Shown: one piece after another, positions 17,724 through 26,476 of the stretch | How positions within the stretch are numbered: position 1 is the first letter of the stretch | Layout: the number at the start of each line of letters is the position of its first letter | Origin: Mycobacterium sp. IS-1496 | Lineage (GTDB): Bacteria; Actinomycetota; Actinomycetes; Mycobacteriales; Mycobacteriaceae | Assembly (NCBI RefSeq): GCF_001499995.1 | Contig: NZ_LQIU01000002.1 | Span: 62,001-126,000, forward strand | DNA: 64,000 nucleotides | Direction of reading: 5' to 3' | Made by a program: the position numbers and the translations under genes | Notes under the pieces: generated by a model | What the model was told of the DNA's origin: nothing | What the model saw: only the letters and a program-made list of their open reading frames with translations | The model's database searches: none

Positions 17724-18907
17724 CCCGGTTGGCCGATCTGTGCGCTGTTACGCGGTGGACCGTCGATGGGCCCGAACAGGATCTGTTTGAGCAGATCGGA
17801 ATTGAGCACCGGGCCGAGATTGCCGTATTTCCACGGGTTCGCCCCCGTGTCCGAGATGACGAAGGGCGGGGCCTTGCCGTACGGGACCTTGGGCAGATCG
17901 GTGCACTGCGGACCGCCTGTCGCGGCCACCTTGGGCAGATCCGAGGGATAGCGGTAACGCTCCTGCCCCCAGAAGAACCCGGCCAGCACCTCCACGCCCG
18001 GTACGGTCAGCGGCGGATTGTTCGCCAACACGTCGATGCCACCGATGCCGCAGGTCAGTGCTTCGTGGTACTCGGCCGTCAACGCCGTCAGTGGTACCAG
18101 CAGTTCGAGGGTTTCGGTCAGCGGTCGCCGATTCTCGGCCAACACCTGGTTTCCGATGTCGCCGAGGCCGATTGCGCTGACCAGCAGGTTGTCGAGGTCC
18201 TGCTGCTTCTCGACGACGGTGTGGCTGATGGCGGTGGCGCTGTCCGCCACCGAGAGGAGGTCGGGTGCCGCATCGGCGTAGGCGCGCACGACCGGAGGTG
18301 CGGTGGCGAGGTCGTGGTTCAGCGCGTCGAGGTGCGGATTGATCTGCGCGAGTGCGGAATCGAGATCCTCGAGCGTCGCCCCGATCTGGTCGCCGCGACC
18401 GTTCATCGCCGCCGCGATGGCGCCGAGTGTTTCGTTGAGTTTGTCGGGGTGGATCGTGGTCAGCACGGCGACGAGCTGCTCGAACACGGTGTTCACCTCG
18501 ATCATCACGTGGTCGGTGTCGAGCACCTGCCCGGCCCGGATCGGCGCCGGAGAGGGGTGCTCGGGTGGGATGAGTCGGATCACCTTGGCGCCGAACACCG
18601 TTGTCGAGGAGATGTCGACGGTCGTGTTCGCCGGGATGATCGGCACCCGCGACGGCTCGATGGCCAGGTGGATCGCCGCGCGACCGTCGGAGAGTTCGTC
18701 GATCGAACTGACCTTGCCGACCTGAACCCCGTGGAACTGCACCTTCGCATCCGGGTTCATCACCAGGCCCGCGCGCGGGGAGACGACCGTCACCGCGACC
18801 GAGTCCGAGAAACCGTCGGCGAAGAGGGTTGCGGACAGGGCGACCGCCCCGCCGATCGCTGCGATGGTGACGGCGCCCACGAGCGGCCGCACGACGGCTG
18901 CCCTCAT
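17720..18907 (-). CDS. mceA: MCE family protein MceA
   Basis: The ATG at 18907 is selected because a GGAAGGA site lies 5-11 bp upstream. The 395-residue product has an anchor at about 5-27, an MCE domain at about 35-115 (M-N-P-D-A-K-V-Q-F-H-G-V-Q-V-G-K-V) and a long helical domain with paired-repeat character. It is the first mce gene. What precedes it, 37 bp upstream, is a reductase-like gene and not yrbEA/yrbEB, so the two permease subunits normally co-transcribed with mceA are missing here. Confidence 0.9.
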   Translation of the reverse strand: MRAAVVRPLVGAVTIAAIGGAVALSATLFADGFSDSVAVTVVSPRAGLVMNPDAKVQFHGVQVGKVSSIDELSDGRAAIHLAIEPSRVPIIPANTTVDISSTTVFGAKVIRLIPPEHPSPAPIRAGQVLDTDHVMIEVNTVFEQLVAVLTTIHPDKLNETLGAIAAAMNGRGDQIGATLEDLDSALAQINPHLDALNHDLATAPPVVRAYADAAPDLLSVADSATAISHTVVEKQQDLDNLLVSAIGLGDIGNQVLAENRRPLTETLELLVPLTALTAEYHEALTCGIGGIDVLANNPPLTVPGVEVLAGFFWGQERYRYPSDLPKVAATGGPQCTDLPKVPYGKAPPFVISDTGANPWKYGNLGPVLNSDLLKQILFGPIDGPPRNSAQIGQPG

Positions 18908-18944
18908 GTGTGTTCCTTCCCCCCGGACCCGGATCGGTGTCGTG

Positions 18945-20048
18945 TCAGGCCGGCGAGAAGACGTGCTGGGGGATCGTCGGAGGGATGTCCATGGAGCTGA
19001 GCAGGCCGGGCTGTGCCGAGACCACATACGGCACGGCGTTCACGACACGCATCGCGGTGGCCACCATCGCACCCGCCCCGGATGTCATCCCGGCGATGCC
19101 GGCCCGCCGGGGATCGCGCAGGGTGGCGGCGAGGGTGCACTCGATGTCCGGATCGCCGGTGATGACGACGCGATATGACAGGTCGCCGTTGCCTTGCGGC
19201 CAGTGTGGCGCGACGTCTGCGGCCAGTCGGGTGACGTGTTCGATCACGATGGCCTCCCGTCCCTCCACCATCCCGATCGCCTGCATCCGCAGCGCGCCGC
19301 AGGTGCCGGCCTCCACGGTGCCCATCGCGACGTCCAGGGTGCGCTCCGTCAGTGCGCGGTCGAAGGTCTCGCGGACCTCCTGGACCTCGACGCCGAGCGC
19401 GTCGGCGATCAGGCGGATCTGGCCCTGCCATTCGCCGGCGATCGCTCCGGGGATACTCACCCACGGCTGGTAGTCGAGGGGCTGGCCGAAGCCCATGCCG
19501 TTGATCATGATCTCGGGGACGCCGTAGTCGTCGTACAGTCCGATCTCGGAGGCGTGGATCTTCTCGATCGAGGCCGATTGGGTCGAGAGGATGAGTGGCA
19601 GGTAGTCGGCGGCGAACCCCGGTTCGATACCTGAGGCGTACAGCGACGCCTGGCCCTCCTTGGCGGCGGTCGCGAGTTGGTCGCGCCACTCCGCCGGCTC
19701 GTAGGCGTGGGGGTTGACCAGACGCGTGGTGCTGGTGGTCACGACATTGATGCCCGCACCGAGGAGCCGGACGTAGTCCGGGATGGCCAACGCGTCGCGC
19801 TCCGGTCCGCTGGCCGCGTAGATCACGCAGTCCGGCCGTAGCGCCATGAGGGCGTCGGCATCGTCCGTGGCGGCCAGGCCGATCGGTTCGCCGTTGGCCA
19901 ACTCCCCGGCGTCCCTGCCGACCTTCTCCTCGGAGTGCACCCAGACGCCGACCAGGTCCAGGTTCGGACGACGGCTGACGGCCCGGATGGCGATCGACCC
20001 GATGCCACCCGTCGACCACACCACGACGCGATGTCTGCTCTCTGTCAT
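18945..20048 (-). CDS. Dihydrodipicolinate-reductase-like (NAD(P)-dependent amine dehydrogenase family) protein
   Basis: The start ATG at 20048 follows GGAAGG. The 367-residue product opens with V-V-V-W-S-T-G-G-I-G-S-I-A, a Rossmann nucleotide-binding loop, then an N-terminal domain like dihydrodipicolinate reductase and a C-terminal domain ending P-P-T-I-P-Q-H-V-F-S-P. Such mycobacterial proteins are often annotated as NAD(P)H-dependent amine dehydrogenase family; substrates are unknown. It is a diverged paralogue of 21249-22322. It leads the mce operon, ending 37 bp before mceA, so its substrate may be linked to whatever this Mce system imports. Confidence 0.8.
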   Translation of the reverse strand: MTESRHRVVVWSTGGIGSIAIRAVSRRPNLDLVGVWVHSEEKVGRDAGELANGEPIGLAATDDADALMALRPDCVIYAASGPERDALAIPDYVRLLGAGINVVTTSTTRLVNPHAYEPAEWRDQLATAAKEGQASLYASGIEPGFAADYLPLILSTQSASIEKIHASEIGLYDDYGVPEIMINGMGFGQPLDYQPWVSIPGAIAGEWQGQIRLIADALGVEVQEVRETFDRALTERTLDVAMGTVEAGTCGALRMQAIGMVEGREAIVIEHVTRLAADVAPHWPQGNGDLSYRVVITGDPDIECTLAATLRDPRRAGIAGMTSGAGAMVATAMRVVNAVPYVVSAQPGLLSSMDIPPTIPQHVFSPA

Positions 20049-20120
20049 GACAAACCTTCCGTCGTCGGACATCGCCGATCGGTCGGGGCGGTCTTCGACC
20101 GGTCCGCTCCGCACTGTGGA

Positions 20121-20134
20121 ACCTAACGTTTGCT
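20121..20134 (-). promoter_or_regulatory. Putative tandem-TetR operator, degenerate copy (reductase/mce side)
   Basis: Read on the minus strand this is AGCAAACGTTAGGT, matching the copy at 34751-34764 in 11 of 14 positions. It lies 73 bp upstream of the reductase gene that leads the mce operon. It is inverted relative to the copy at 20208-20221, so each copy points at its own divergent transcript. Confidence 0.4.
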
Positions 20135-20207
20135 CCGGAAGCTAACAGCAGCGAAGAGGCGAGGTCAAGACATCGGGACGAGGAAAAGGATCAAATGCCA
20201 GCTGGGG

Positions 20208-20221
20208 AACAAAACTTAGGT
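20208..20221 (+). promoter_or_regulatory. Putative tandem-TetR operator, degenerate copy (LLM side)
   Basis: AACAAAACTTAGGT matches AACAAATATTAGGT at 34751-34764 in 12 of 14 positions. It sits 43 bp upstream of the LLM start at 20265, about the same spacing as the stronger copies have to their genes. Confidence 0.5.
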
Positions 20222-20264
20222 TAGCGTCGTTTGTCGTGACCGATCCGGCTCCGATTCGGCAGTG

Positions 20265-21233
20265 ATGTTCACCCTTCGGTTCGACATGCGTGCGCCCGGA
20301 AACGGGGCGCCGACCACCGATCTGTATGCGGCGGCCGTCGACATGTGCGAGTGGGCCGAGACGAGGGGAGCGGTGATCGCCGTGCTCTCGGAACATCACG
20401 GTTGCGAGGACGGCCACCTGCCCGCACCTCAACTGCTCGCCTCGGCGATCGCCGCGCGCACGAAGCAGTTGGCGATCCTGCTGGCGGCTGTGCCGATCAC
20501 GTTCTGGGATCCCGTCCGCCTCGCCGAAGAGATGAGCGTTTTGGACATCATCAGCAGGGGGCGGGTCTCCTTCGCGCTCGGAATCGGCCACCGCAGAGAG
20601 GAATACGACCATTTCGGCATCGACATGGGCTCGCGCGGAGCGCTGGCCGACGCGTCGTTGACGGTGCTCCGCCGCCTCCTGGACGGCAAGCCGACCGAGG
20701 TGGACGGACGGCTTGTGCGTGTGACCCCACCCCCCGCCACCCCCGGCGGACCGCGCATCGTGATCGCCGGCGGCAGCAGGGCCGCCGCTCGGCGCGCTGC
20801 CCGCCACGGTCTCGGATTCATCTCGCAGGTCGCGTCGGAGGGGCTTCGGGAGTTCTACGAATCCGAATGTCGGGACAACGGTTTCGAACCCGGCGTCGTG
20901 CAGTTCCCGGTCGAGGGCGCGCCGACGGCGGTCTTCGTCGCCGACGACGTCGACGCGGCGTGGGATGAGCTGGGGCCCCACCTGCTCCACGACGCGGTGA
21001 CCGCAGCGTCCTACCGGGGCGGCGATGACTCCGTGGCGAGCATCTCTCCCGCCCAGAACGTCGCCGATCTCAGGGAGCGCGGTGGTCCCTACCGGATCTT
21101 CACACTCGACGAGGCGGCGGCGTACGTCCGTAGCGGCAGACTGCTGCCCTTGCTCCCACTCTGCGGCGGATTGCCGCCGGATGTGGCCTGGCCCTACCTC
21201 GAACGCGCGGCAATCGCGTCCGGACGCGTCTGA
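20265..21233 (+). CDS. LLM-class (luciferase-like) flavin-dependent oxidoreductase
   Basis: The 322-residue product starts at ATG 20265 (a GTG immediately upstream is an alternative). The TIM-barrel pattern of the luciferase-like family is clear: E-H-H-G at residues ~45-48, S-R-G-R-V-S-F-A-L-G-I-G-H-R-R-E-E-Y-D-H-F-G-I-D, then a P-G-G-P-R-I-V-I-A-G-G-S sheet. Such enzymes use F420 or reduced FMN for oxidation or monooxygenation. The end L-P-L-C-G-G-L-P-P-D-V-A-W-P-Y-L-E is shared with the paralogue at 22341-23323. It begins a plus-strand operon with the next three genes. Confidence 0.88.
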   Translation: MFTLRFDMRAPGNGAPTTDLYAAAVDMCEWAETRGAVIAVLSEHHGCEDGHLPAPQLLASAIAARTKQLAILLAAVPITFWDPVRLAEEMSVLDIISRGRVSFALGIGHRREEYDHFGIDMGSRGALADASLTVLRRLLDGKPTEVDGRLVRVTPPPATPGGPRIVIAGGSRAAARRAARHGLGFISQVASEGLREFYESECRDNGFEPGVVQFPVEGAPTAVFVADDVDAAWDELGPHLLHDAVTAASYRGGDDSVASISPAQNVADLRERGGPYRIFTLDEAAAYVRSGRLLPLLPLCGGLPPDVAWPYLERAAIASGRV

Positions 21234-21248
21234 ACGACAGGAGGATTG

Positions 21249-22322
21249 GTGACAACACCCCTGAGAACAGTGGTCTGGTCGACGGGTGGTGTCGGATCGG
21301 TGGCGATCGATGCGATTCGGCGCAGGCCCGACCTGGAGCTGGTCGGTGTGTGGGTGCACTCCGAGGAGAAGATCGGCGAAGACGCCGGGCGACTGGCCGG
21401 TGGCGACCCCATCGGAGTGACCGCGACGAACGACGCCGACGCGCTCGTCGCGCTGAAGCCCGACTGCGTGGTGTATGCCGCGAGCGGACCCGACCGCGAT
21501 GCCGGCGCGGTGCCCGACTACCTGAAGCTGCTCGCCGCGGGCATCAACGTCGTCTCCACATCGTCGACCAGCTTGGTCTACCCGCCCGCCTATTACTCAC
21601 CGGAGTGGCGCGACCAGATGGCGACGGCCGCCGAGTCGGGCAACGCGTCGTTCTACGTCTCGGGCATCTTCCCGGGTTTCGGCTCTGACGAGCTCGCCCT
21701 TCTGCTCTCGACGCAGTCGAAGACGATCCGGTGCCTGACGGTCACCGAGATCGCGCTCAACGACCACTACCCGGTGGCCGACGTCATGATGAACGGCATG
21801 GGGTTCGGCCATCCGCTGGACTTCGAACCCCTGTTGAAGACACCGGGATTCATCGAGATGGCCTGGCGTGCGCCGCTTCATCTGATCGCGGCCGGTCTGG
21901 GTGTCGAACTCGACGAGGTCCGCGGAACCCTGGACCGACGCCTCACCGACCGGGACATCGAGGTGGCGTTCGGCACGGTCGAGGCGGGCACCTGCGGCGC
22001 CGTGCGGACCCGAGCCGCGGGCGTGGTCAACGGCAGGGAGGCCATCGTCGTCGAACACATCATCCGGATGGCCCGCGACGTGGCCCCGGACTGGCCGGCA
22101 GCGGATTTCGACGCCACCTACCGCGTCGATATCGAGGGGGATCCCGACATCCACTGCACGATGAACCTGGGCGCCGCCGAAGGCCACGCGGCAGGCCACG
22201 CCGCGATGGCCGCCACCGCGATGCGGGTGGTCAACGCGATCCCGTTCGTCGTGGCGGCGCCGGCCGGCCTGCTCAGCTCGCTGGACCTGCCGACCACCCT
22301 GCCTCGGCACGTCTTCGGCTGA
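21249..22322 (+). CDS. Dihydrodipicolinate-reductase-like (NAD(P)-dependent amine dehydrogenase family) protein, paralogue
   Basis: GTG at 21249 follows CAGGAGGA; a TTG one codon earlier is possible. The 357-residue product begins T-V-V-W-S-T-G-G-V-G-S-V-A and contains V-G-V-W-V-H-S-E-E-K-I-G-E-D-A-G, almost the same as in 18945-20048. The two are diverged copies of one gene. It lies 15 bp after the LLM gene and 18 bp before the second LLM gene, so the four plus-strand genes read as one operon. The substrate is unknown; the context suggests oxidation or reduction of an intermediate made by the LLM/P450 enzymes. Confidence 0.8.
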   Translation: MTTPLRTVVWSTGGVGSVAIDAIRRRPDLELVGVWVHSEEKIGEDAGRLAGGDPIGVTATNDADALVALKPDCVVYAASGPDRDAGAVPDYLKLLAAGINVVSTSSTSLVYPPAYYSPEWRDQMATAAESGNASFYVSGIFPGFGSDELALLLSTQSKTIRCLTVTEIALNDHYPVADVMMNGMGFGHPLDFEPLLKTPGFIEMAWRAPLHLIAAGLGVELDEVRGTLDRRLTDRDIEVAFGTVEAGTCGAVRTRAAGVVNGREAIVVEHIIRMARDVAPDWPAADFDATYRVDIEGDPDIHCTMNLGAAEGHAAGHAAMAATAMRVVNAIPFVVAAPAGLLSSLDLPTTLPRHVFG

Positions 22323-22340
22323 GAGACAGCGCTTTCGACG

Positions 22341-23323
22341 ATGTTCACCATTCGTTTCGACATGCGGGCCCCGGCCTTCGGTGCCCCGACGACGGAACTC
22401 TATGCCGCGGCGATCGACATGTCGGCCTGGGCCGAGCAGCACGGTTGCCTCGCGGCCGTGCTGTGCGAGCACCACGGGTCCGAAGACGGGTACCTGCCCG
22501 CACCGCTGCTGCTGGCGTCGGCCATGGCGGCACGCACCGATCGTCTGGCGCTGAGCCTCGTCGTGATCCTGCCGTTCCACGATCCGGTCAGATTGGCCGA
22601 GGAGATCGCGGTGCTCGACCTCATCAGCGCGGGCCGGGCCTCGTACGTGTTCGGTTTGGGTTATCGGCGGAGGAATTCGAGCACTTCGGTCTCGACGTGG
22701 CGCAGCGGGGCAGACTGGCCGACGAGAACATCGATATCGTACGGACGTTGCTCACCGGTTCCACCGTCACGCGCGAGAACCGCCGCATCACGGTGACGCC
22801 GCGACCGCGGACCCCCGGCGGACCCGTCCTGATGTGGGGCGGGTCGAGTCTCGCGGCCGCGCGCCGGGCCGGCAGATACGGTCTGGGACTCCTCGCCAAC
22901 GGGAGCGTCGCGGGTATGCAGGAGGCGTACGAAGCGGCATGCCGCGAGCATGGACACGAGCCGCGCGCCACACTGCTTCCGGCGGCTGACACGCCGACGG
23001 TCACGTTCGTCGCCGACGACGTCGACGCCGCATGGGACGAGATCGGCGAGCACCTGCTGCACGACGCCCGGATGTATGCGCAGTGGAATCCCGGCAACAG
23101 TGTGTCGGCGGGCATCTCCGACGCGCGCGACGTCGCGGAATTACGGAACCGCTTCACCTCGCACCGCATCATCGCCGTGGCCGAGGCCACGGCGATCGTG
23201 CGCGGCGGCGGGATGCTCAACCTGTCTCCGCTGTGCGGCGGGCTCCCGCCCGACGTGGCGTGGCCGTACCTGGAGCGCGCGGCCGCGGCGGTTCACGACG
23301 GCACACCGAGAAAGGGCGGTTGA
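22341..23323 (+). pseudogene. LLM-class oxidoreductase with a single-base frameshift
   Basis: The first 110 codons (from ATG 22341) read M-F-T-I-R-F-D-M-R-A-P and match the LLM paralogue at 20265 through F-G-L-G-Y-R-R. After base 22670 the match continues one frame over, with E-E-F-E-H-F-G-L-D-V-A-Q-R-G, to the stop at 23321-23323. The total of 983 bp is one base short of an open gene, and adding one G at the GG before base 22671 restores a 327-residue protein. Everything else is well conserved, so this is either a recent mutation or a sequencing error. Confidence 0.85.
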
Positions 23324-24513
23324 TGGCGGACGTCACCGACTTGTACTACGACCCGTTCGATTTCGACATCGACGACGATCCGTATCCGATCTGGAGACGG
23401 CTCAGAGACGAGGCGCCGCTCTACCACAACGAGAAGTACGGCTTCTACGCGTTGAGCCGGTACGAGGACGTCGCGCGCGGACTCCACGACTGGGACACCT
23501 ACCGGTCCGGCCGCGGCACGACCATCGACGTCATCATGAGCGGTGTCGAGGTGCCGCCGGGTGTGATCCTGTTCGAGGACCCGCCGCTGCACGACCTTCA
23601 CCGGCGCGTGCTGTCGAAGGTGTTCACGCCCCGCCGGATGGAGGCGATCGAGCCTCTGACGCGCCAGTTCTGCGTCCGGGCGCTCGACGCGTTGGCGGGC
23701 GCGTCGCGGTTCGACTTCATCACCGATTTCGGGGCGATGATCCCCATGCGGACCATCGGTTACCTGCTCGGAATCCCCGAACAGGGACAGCAGCAGATCC
23801 GGGACAACACCGATGCGGCGATCGGACTGAAGGAAGGCGGATTCCAGTCGGTGTCGCAGGCCTCATTCGAGAACGCCTATCAGCTGTTCGCGGAGTACAT
23901 CGAATGGCGCGCCGACCATCCGTCGGACGACCTGATGACCCAGCTGCTCAACGCGGAGATCGAGGAGGACGGGGAACTGCGGCCGCTGACCCGCGTCGAG
24001 GTGCTGACCTACACCAGCATGATCGCCGGCGCGGGTAACGAGACGACCACCCGGCTGATCGGATTCATCGGCCAGCTGCTCGCCGAGCATCCCGATCAGC
24101 GCCGTGAACTCGTCGACGACTTCTCCTTGATCCCCCGGGCGATCGAGGAGGTGCTGCGCTATCAGGCGCCGTCCCCGGTGCAGGCGCGTCACGTCGCCCG
24201 GGACACCCGATGTCACGGGCAGCCGATCGCCGAGGGCTCGATCATGTTGCTGCTCAACGGATCCGCCAACAGGGATGATCGGCAGTATTCCAACGGAGAG
24301 ACGTTCGACATCCACCGCACCGGAGCGCACCTGTCGTTCGGTCAGGGTTTGCATTTCTGCCTCGGCTCGGCCCTGGCCCGGATGCAGGCCAGGGTCGCGC
24401 TCGAGGAGGTCCTGCTGCGCTGGCCGGAATGGGACGTCGACTACGAGAAGGCGGCGATGGCGCACACGTCGAGCGTGCGGGGGTGGGGTACGTTGCCGGT
24501 CACCGTCGGCTAG
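23323..24513 (+). CDS. Cytochrome P450
   Basis: A 396-residue soluble P450 whose ATG overlaps the preceding stop (TGATG). The oxygen-binding I-helix reads A-G-A-G-N-E-T-T. The E-x-x-R motif is E-V-L-R at about residues 274-277, and the heme loop F-G-Q-G-L-H-F-C-L-G places the proximal Cys at 346. It closely resembles the P450 at 47368-48573, sharing Y-Y-D-P-F-D-F-x-I-D-D-D-P-Y-P-I-W-(R/K)-R. P450s of this type hydroxylate lipophilic substrates using ferredoxin partners; no ferredoxin gene is adjacent. Last gene of the plus operon. Confidence 0.93.
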   Translation: MADVTDLYYDPFDFDIDDDPYPIWRRLRDEAPLYHNEKYGFYALSRYEDVARGLHDWDTYRSGRGTTIDVIMSGVEVPPGVILFEDPPLHDLHRRVLSKVFTPRRMEAIEPLTRQFCVRALDALAGASRFDFITDFGAMIPMRTIGYLLGIPEQGQQQIRDNTDAAIGLKEGGFQSVSQASFENAYQLFAEYIEWRADHPSDDLMTQLLNAEIEEDGELRPLTRVEVLTYTSMIAGAGNETTTRLIGFIGQLLAEHPDQRRELVDDFSLIPRAIEEVLRYQAPSPVQARHVARDTRCHGQPIAEGSIMLLLNGSANRDDRQYSNGETFDIHRTGAHLSFGQGLHFCLGSALARMQARVALEEVLLRWPEWDVDYEKAAMAHTSSVRGWGTLPVTVG

Positions 24514-24546
24514 GTGCACGAGCCCCGATCCCGCGATCGCGCGATC

Positions 24547-25758
24547 TCACCAACTGACCGGCAGTTCGTGCATCGTGTAGATCTCCTGCTGGTCGGCGAA
24601 GCGCAGGTCGTGGTCGGGTACCGCCAGCTGGAGGGTGGGAAGCCGGCGGAACAAGGTGGTCAGGGCGATCTGGAGCTCGACGCGGGCAAGGTTCTGACCG
24701 ATGCACTGATGGACTCCGAAACCGAAACCGAGGTGGCCACGCGGGTTCCTGTCGATGTCGAATCGGTCTGGGTCGTCGACGAACTCGGGATCCCAGTTGC
24801 CCGCCGGGAGATTCATCAGCACGTGATCGCCGGCACGGATCAGTTGGCCGTTGATCGTCAGGTCCTCGACGGCGACGCGGTCGACCTGGCTGTGCACGGT
24901 CGACAGGTAGCGCATCAGTTCCTCGACGACGTTGCCGGCCAGCGCCGGGTCGTCGGAGAGCAGCAGCCGCTCGAGCTGTGCAGGATGCTGAAGCAGCGCA
25001 ACGGTTCCCAGCGCGATCATGCCTGCGGTCGTCTCGTGCCCGGCCTGCAGGAGGATGACGCCGTTCATGACCGCCGTCTCGCGGCTGAGTTCGCCGTTGG
25101 CGACGTGGTCGGTCATCAATCGGCTCATCAGGTCGTCGCCGGGTTCGCGCGCCTTGAGTTCCGCGAGCTTCCACATGAAGTCGAACAACGCCCCGATCGC
25201 CGCCGCCTTCTCCTCGTCCGTGGAGCGCGAGTCGAGCCCCTTCGTGCTGTGGTACTGGAAGAAGTCGTGGTCCTCGTAGGGGACTCCGAGAAGCAGTGAG
25301 ATGACCAGCGACGGGACGGGCAGGGCGAATTCCCGGACCAGATCCGCGGGAGGGCCGGCGTCGACCATCGCGTCCAGGAGACCGTCGACCAGGGACTGGA
25401 TCCGTGGCCGCATCGACTCGGCTCTGCGGAAGGTGAAGTCGCGCGTCATCATCCGTCTCAACCTGTTGTGCTCGGGATCGTCGATGCGGGCGAAGATCGC
25501 CGGGATGCTGTCATCGGCGGCGCGCGCACGCAGGTTGTCCGGGAGCGTCTCCGCGCTGAGTCGCGGGTCGGTCAGCGCTGCCCGGATGTCCTCGTAACGA
25601 CTGACCACCCACGTCGGCTGATGCCGCCAGAGCGCCCGCTGCAGACCTTCGGTGTCGCGCCATTCGCGAAACTGTCGAGGTGGCTCGAGCGGGCAACGGG
25701 CGTCGCGCGGAAGGGGAATGACGGGCAGATCGGCTCCGTCCGCGGACTGTGTGGTCAT
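24547..25758 (-). CDS. Cytochrome P450
   Basis: The ATG at 25758 gives 403 residues beginning M-T-T-Q-S-A-D-G-A-D. The I-helix is L-L-Q-A-G-H-E-T-T-A, the heme loop F-G-F-G-V-H-Q-C-I-G-Q-N-L-A-R-V-E with Cys at about 352. The Y-T-M-H-E-L-P-V-S-W C-terminus is like CYP105/CYP107-type actinobacterial enzymes, but I do not assign a CYP family. It is transcribed divergently from the TetR gene, with a shared operator region between them, so TetR control is likely. Confidence 0.92.
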   Translation of the reverse strand: MTTQSADGADLPVIPLPRDARCPLEPPRQFREWRDTEGLQRALWRHQPTWVVSRYEDIRAALTDPRLSAETLPDNLRARAADDSIPAIFARIDDPEHNRLRRMMTRDFTFRRAESMRPRIQSLVDGLLDAMVDAGPPADLVREFALPVPSLVISLLLGVPYEDHDFFQYHSTKGLDSRSTDEEKAAAIGALFDFMWKLAELKAREPGDDLMSRLMTDHVANGELSRETAVMNGVILLQAGHETTAGMIALGTVALLQHPAQLERLLLSDDPALAGNVVEELMRYLSTVHSQVDRVAVEDLTINGQLIRAGDHVLMNLPAGNWDPEFVDDPDRFDIDRNPRGHLGFGFGVHQCIGQNLARVELQIALTTLFRRLPTLQLAVPDHDLRFADQQEIYTMHELPVSW

Positions 25759-25775
25759 CCTCGGCTCTCCGTAAC

Positions 25776-25833
25776 GACAGACGACTGTCACTTCATGCGA
25801 GCGTAAGGTCACTGGTTCTGACAGTCAACTGTC
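25776..25833. promoter_or_regulatory. Inverted-repeat operator between P450 and TetR genes
   Basis: Two sites with the same half-sequence are present: GACAG-N4-CTGTC at 25776-25789, and GACAGT-CA-ACTGTC at 25820-25833. The second is a near-perfect palindrome lying 16 bp before the TetR start. I infer autoregulation and control of the divergent P450 by the TetR protein. Confidence 0.7.
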
Positions 25834-25849
25834 GGTTAAGGTTGATGGC

Positions 25850-26476
25850 GTGGTAGAACTGGCCGCCGCCCGGCCTCTCCGTGCCGACGCGGCGCGCAAT
25901 GCCGCACGAATAGTGAGCGCAGCACGCGAGGCCTATGCCGAACTCGGGCCGGATGTCCCGATGGACGTCATCGCCGACCGCGCCGGGATCGCTGAGCGAA
26001 CGCTGTATCGCCGTTTCCCCAACAAGGGTGAACTCGCCAGGGCGGTCATCGACCAGAGTGTCGTCGAAACCCTCTCGCCTGTCATCGACCGGGCGCGCCG
26101 GTCCCGCAACGCGTTGCGCGGCCTCGCCACACTGCTCGAAGCGGCGATCGCGTTGGGGGCTCGTGAGCACAACGCCCTGCTGGCAGCCCGGCGAGCGGGG
26201 TCGTTGGCGGGCGTCTCGACGCAGCTCGACGAGACCCTCGAAGAGCTGGTCCGCCGTGCGCAGGCAGCCGGCCTGGTACGTGCGGATCTCGCCCCCGAGG
26301 ACCTGCCCCGCATGGTCGCCATGTTGTACAGCGTGCTGGGAACCATGGATCCCTCGGTCGAAGGCTGGCAGCGATACCTGATCCTGATGCTCGACGCGAT
26401 CTCGACGCCGACGCCCAGCCGGCTGCCGCGGGCGGTCGCGATCCGCTATCCGCGTCCGGACGATTGGCCGATGTAG
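25850..26476 (+). CDS. TetR/AcrR family transcriptional regulator
   Basis: The 208-residue product (GTG start) has a TetR N-terminal HTH at about residues 38-60: M-D-V-I-A-D-R-A-G-I-A-E-R-T-L-Y-R-R-F-P-N-K. A divergent helical ligand-binding domain follows. It is divergent from the P450 at 24547-25758 with the inverted repeats in between, and abuts the downstream SDR gene exactly (stop 26474-26476, next ATG 26477), so regulator and SDR are likely co-transcribed. The ligand is unknown. Confidence 0.9.
   Translation: MVELAAARPLRADAARNAARIVSAAREAYAELGPDVPMDVIADRAGIAERTLYRRFPNKGELARAVIDQSVVETLSPVIDRARRSRNALRGLATLLEAAIALGAREHNALLAARRAGSLAGVSTQLDETLEELVRRAQAAGLVRADLAPEDLPRMVAMLYSVLGTMDPSVEGWQRYLILMLDAISTPTPSRLPRAVAIRYPRPDDWPM

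Noticed and set aside
17729..19000. A 423-codon plus-strand frame opposite mceA
   Set aside because: It is the mirror of mceA, with repetitive Arg/His/Gly composition and no conserved domain.
24535..24546. Perfect 12-bp palindrome GATCGCGCGATC between convergent P450 genes
   Set aside because: It has no loop and no U-tract, and short self-complementary GC-rich words are common; not called a terminator.
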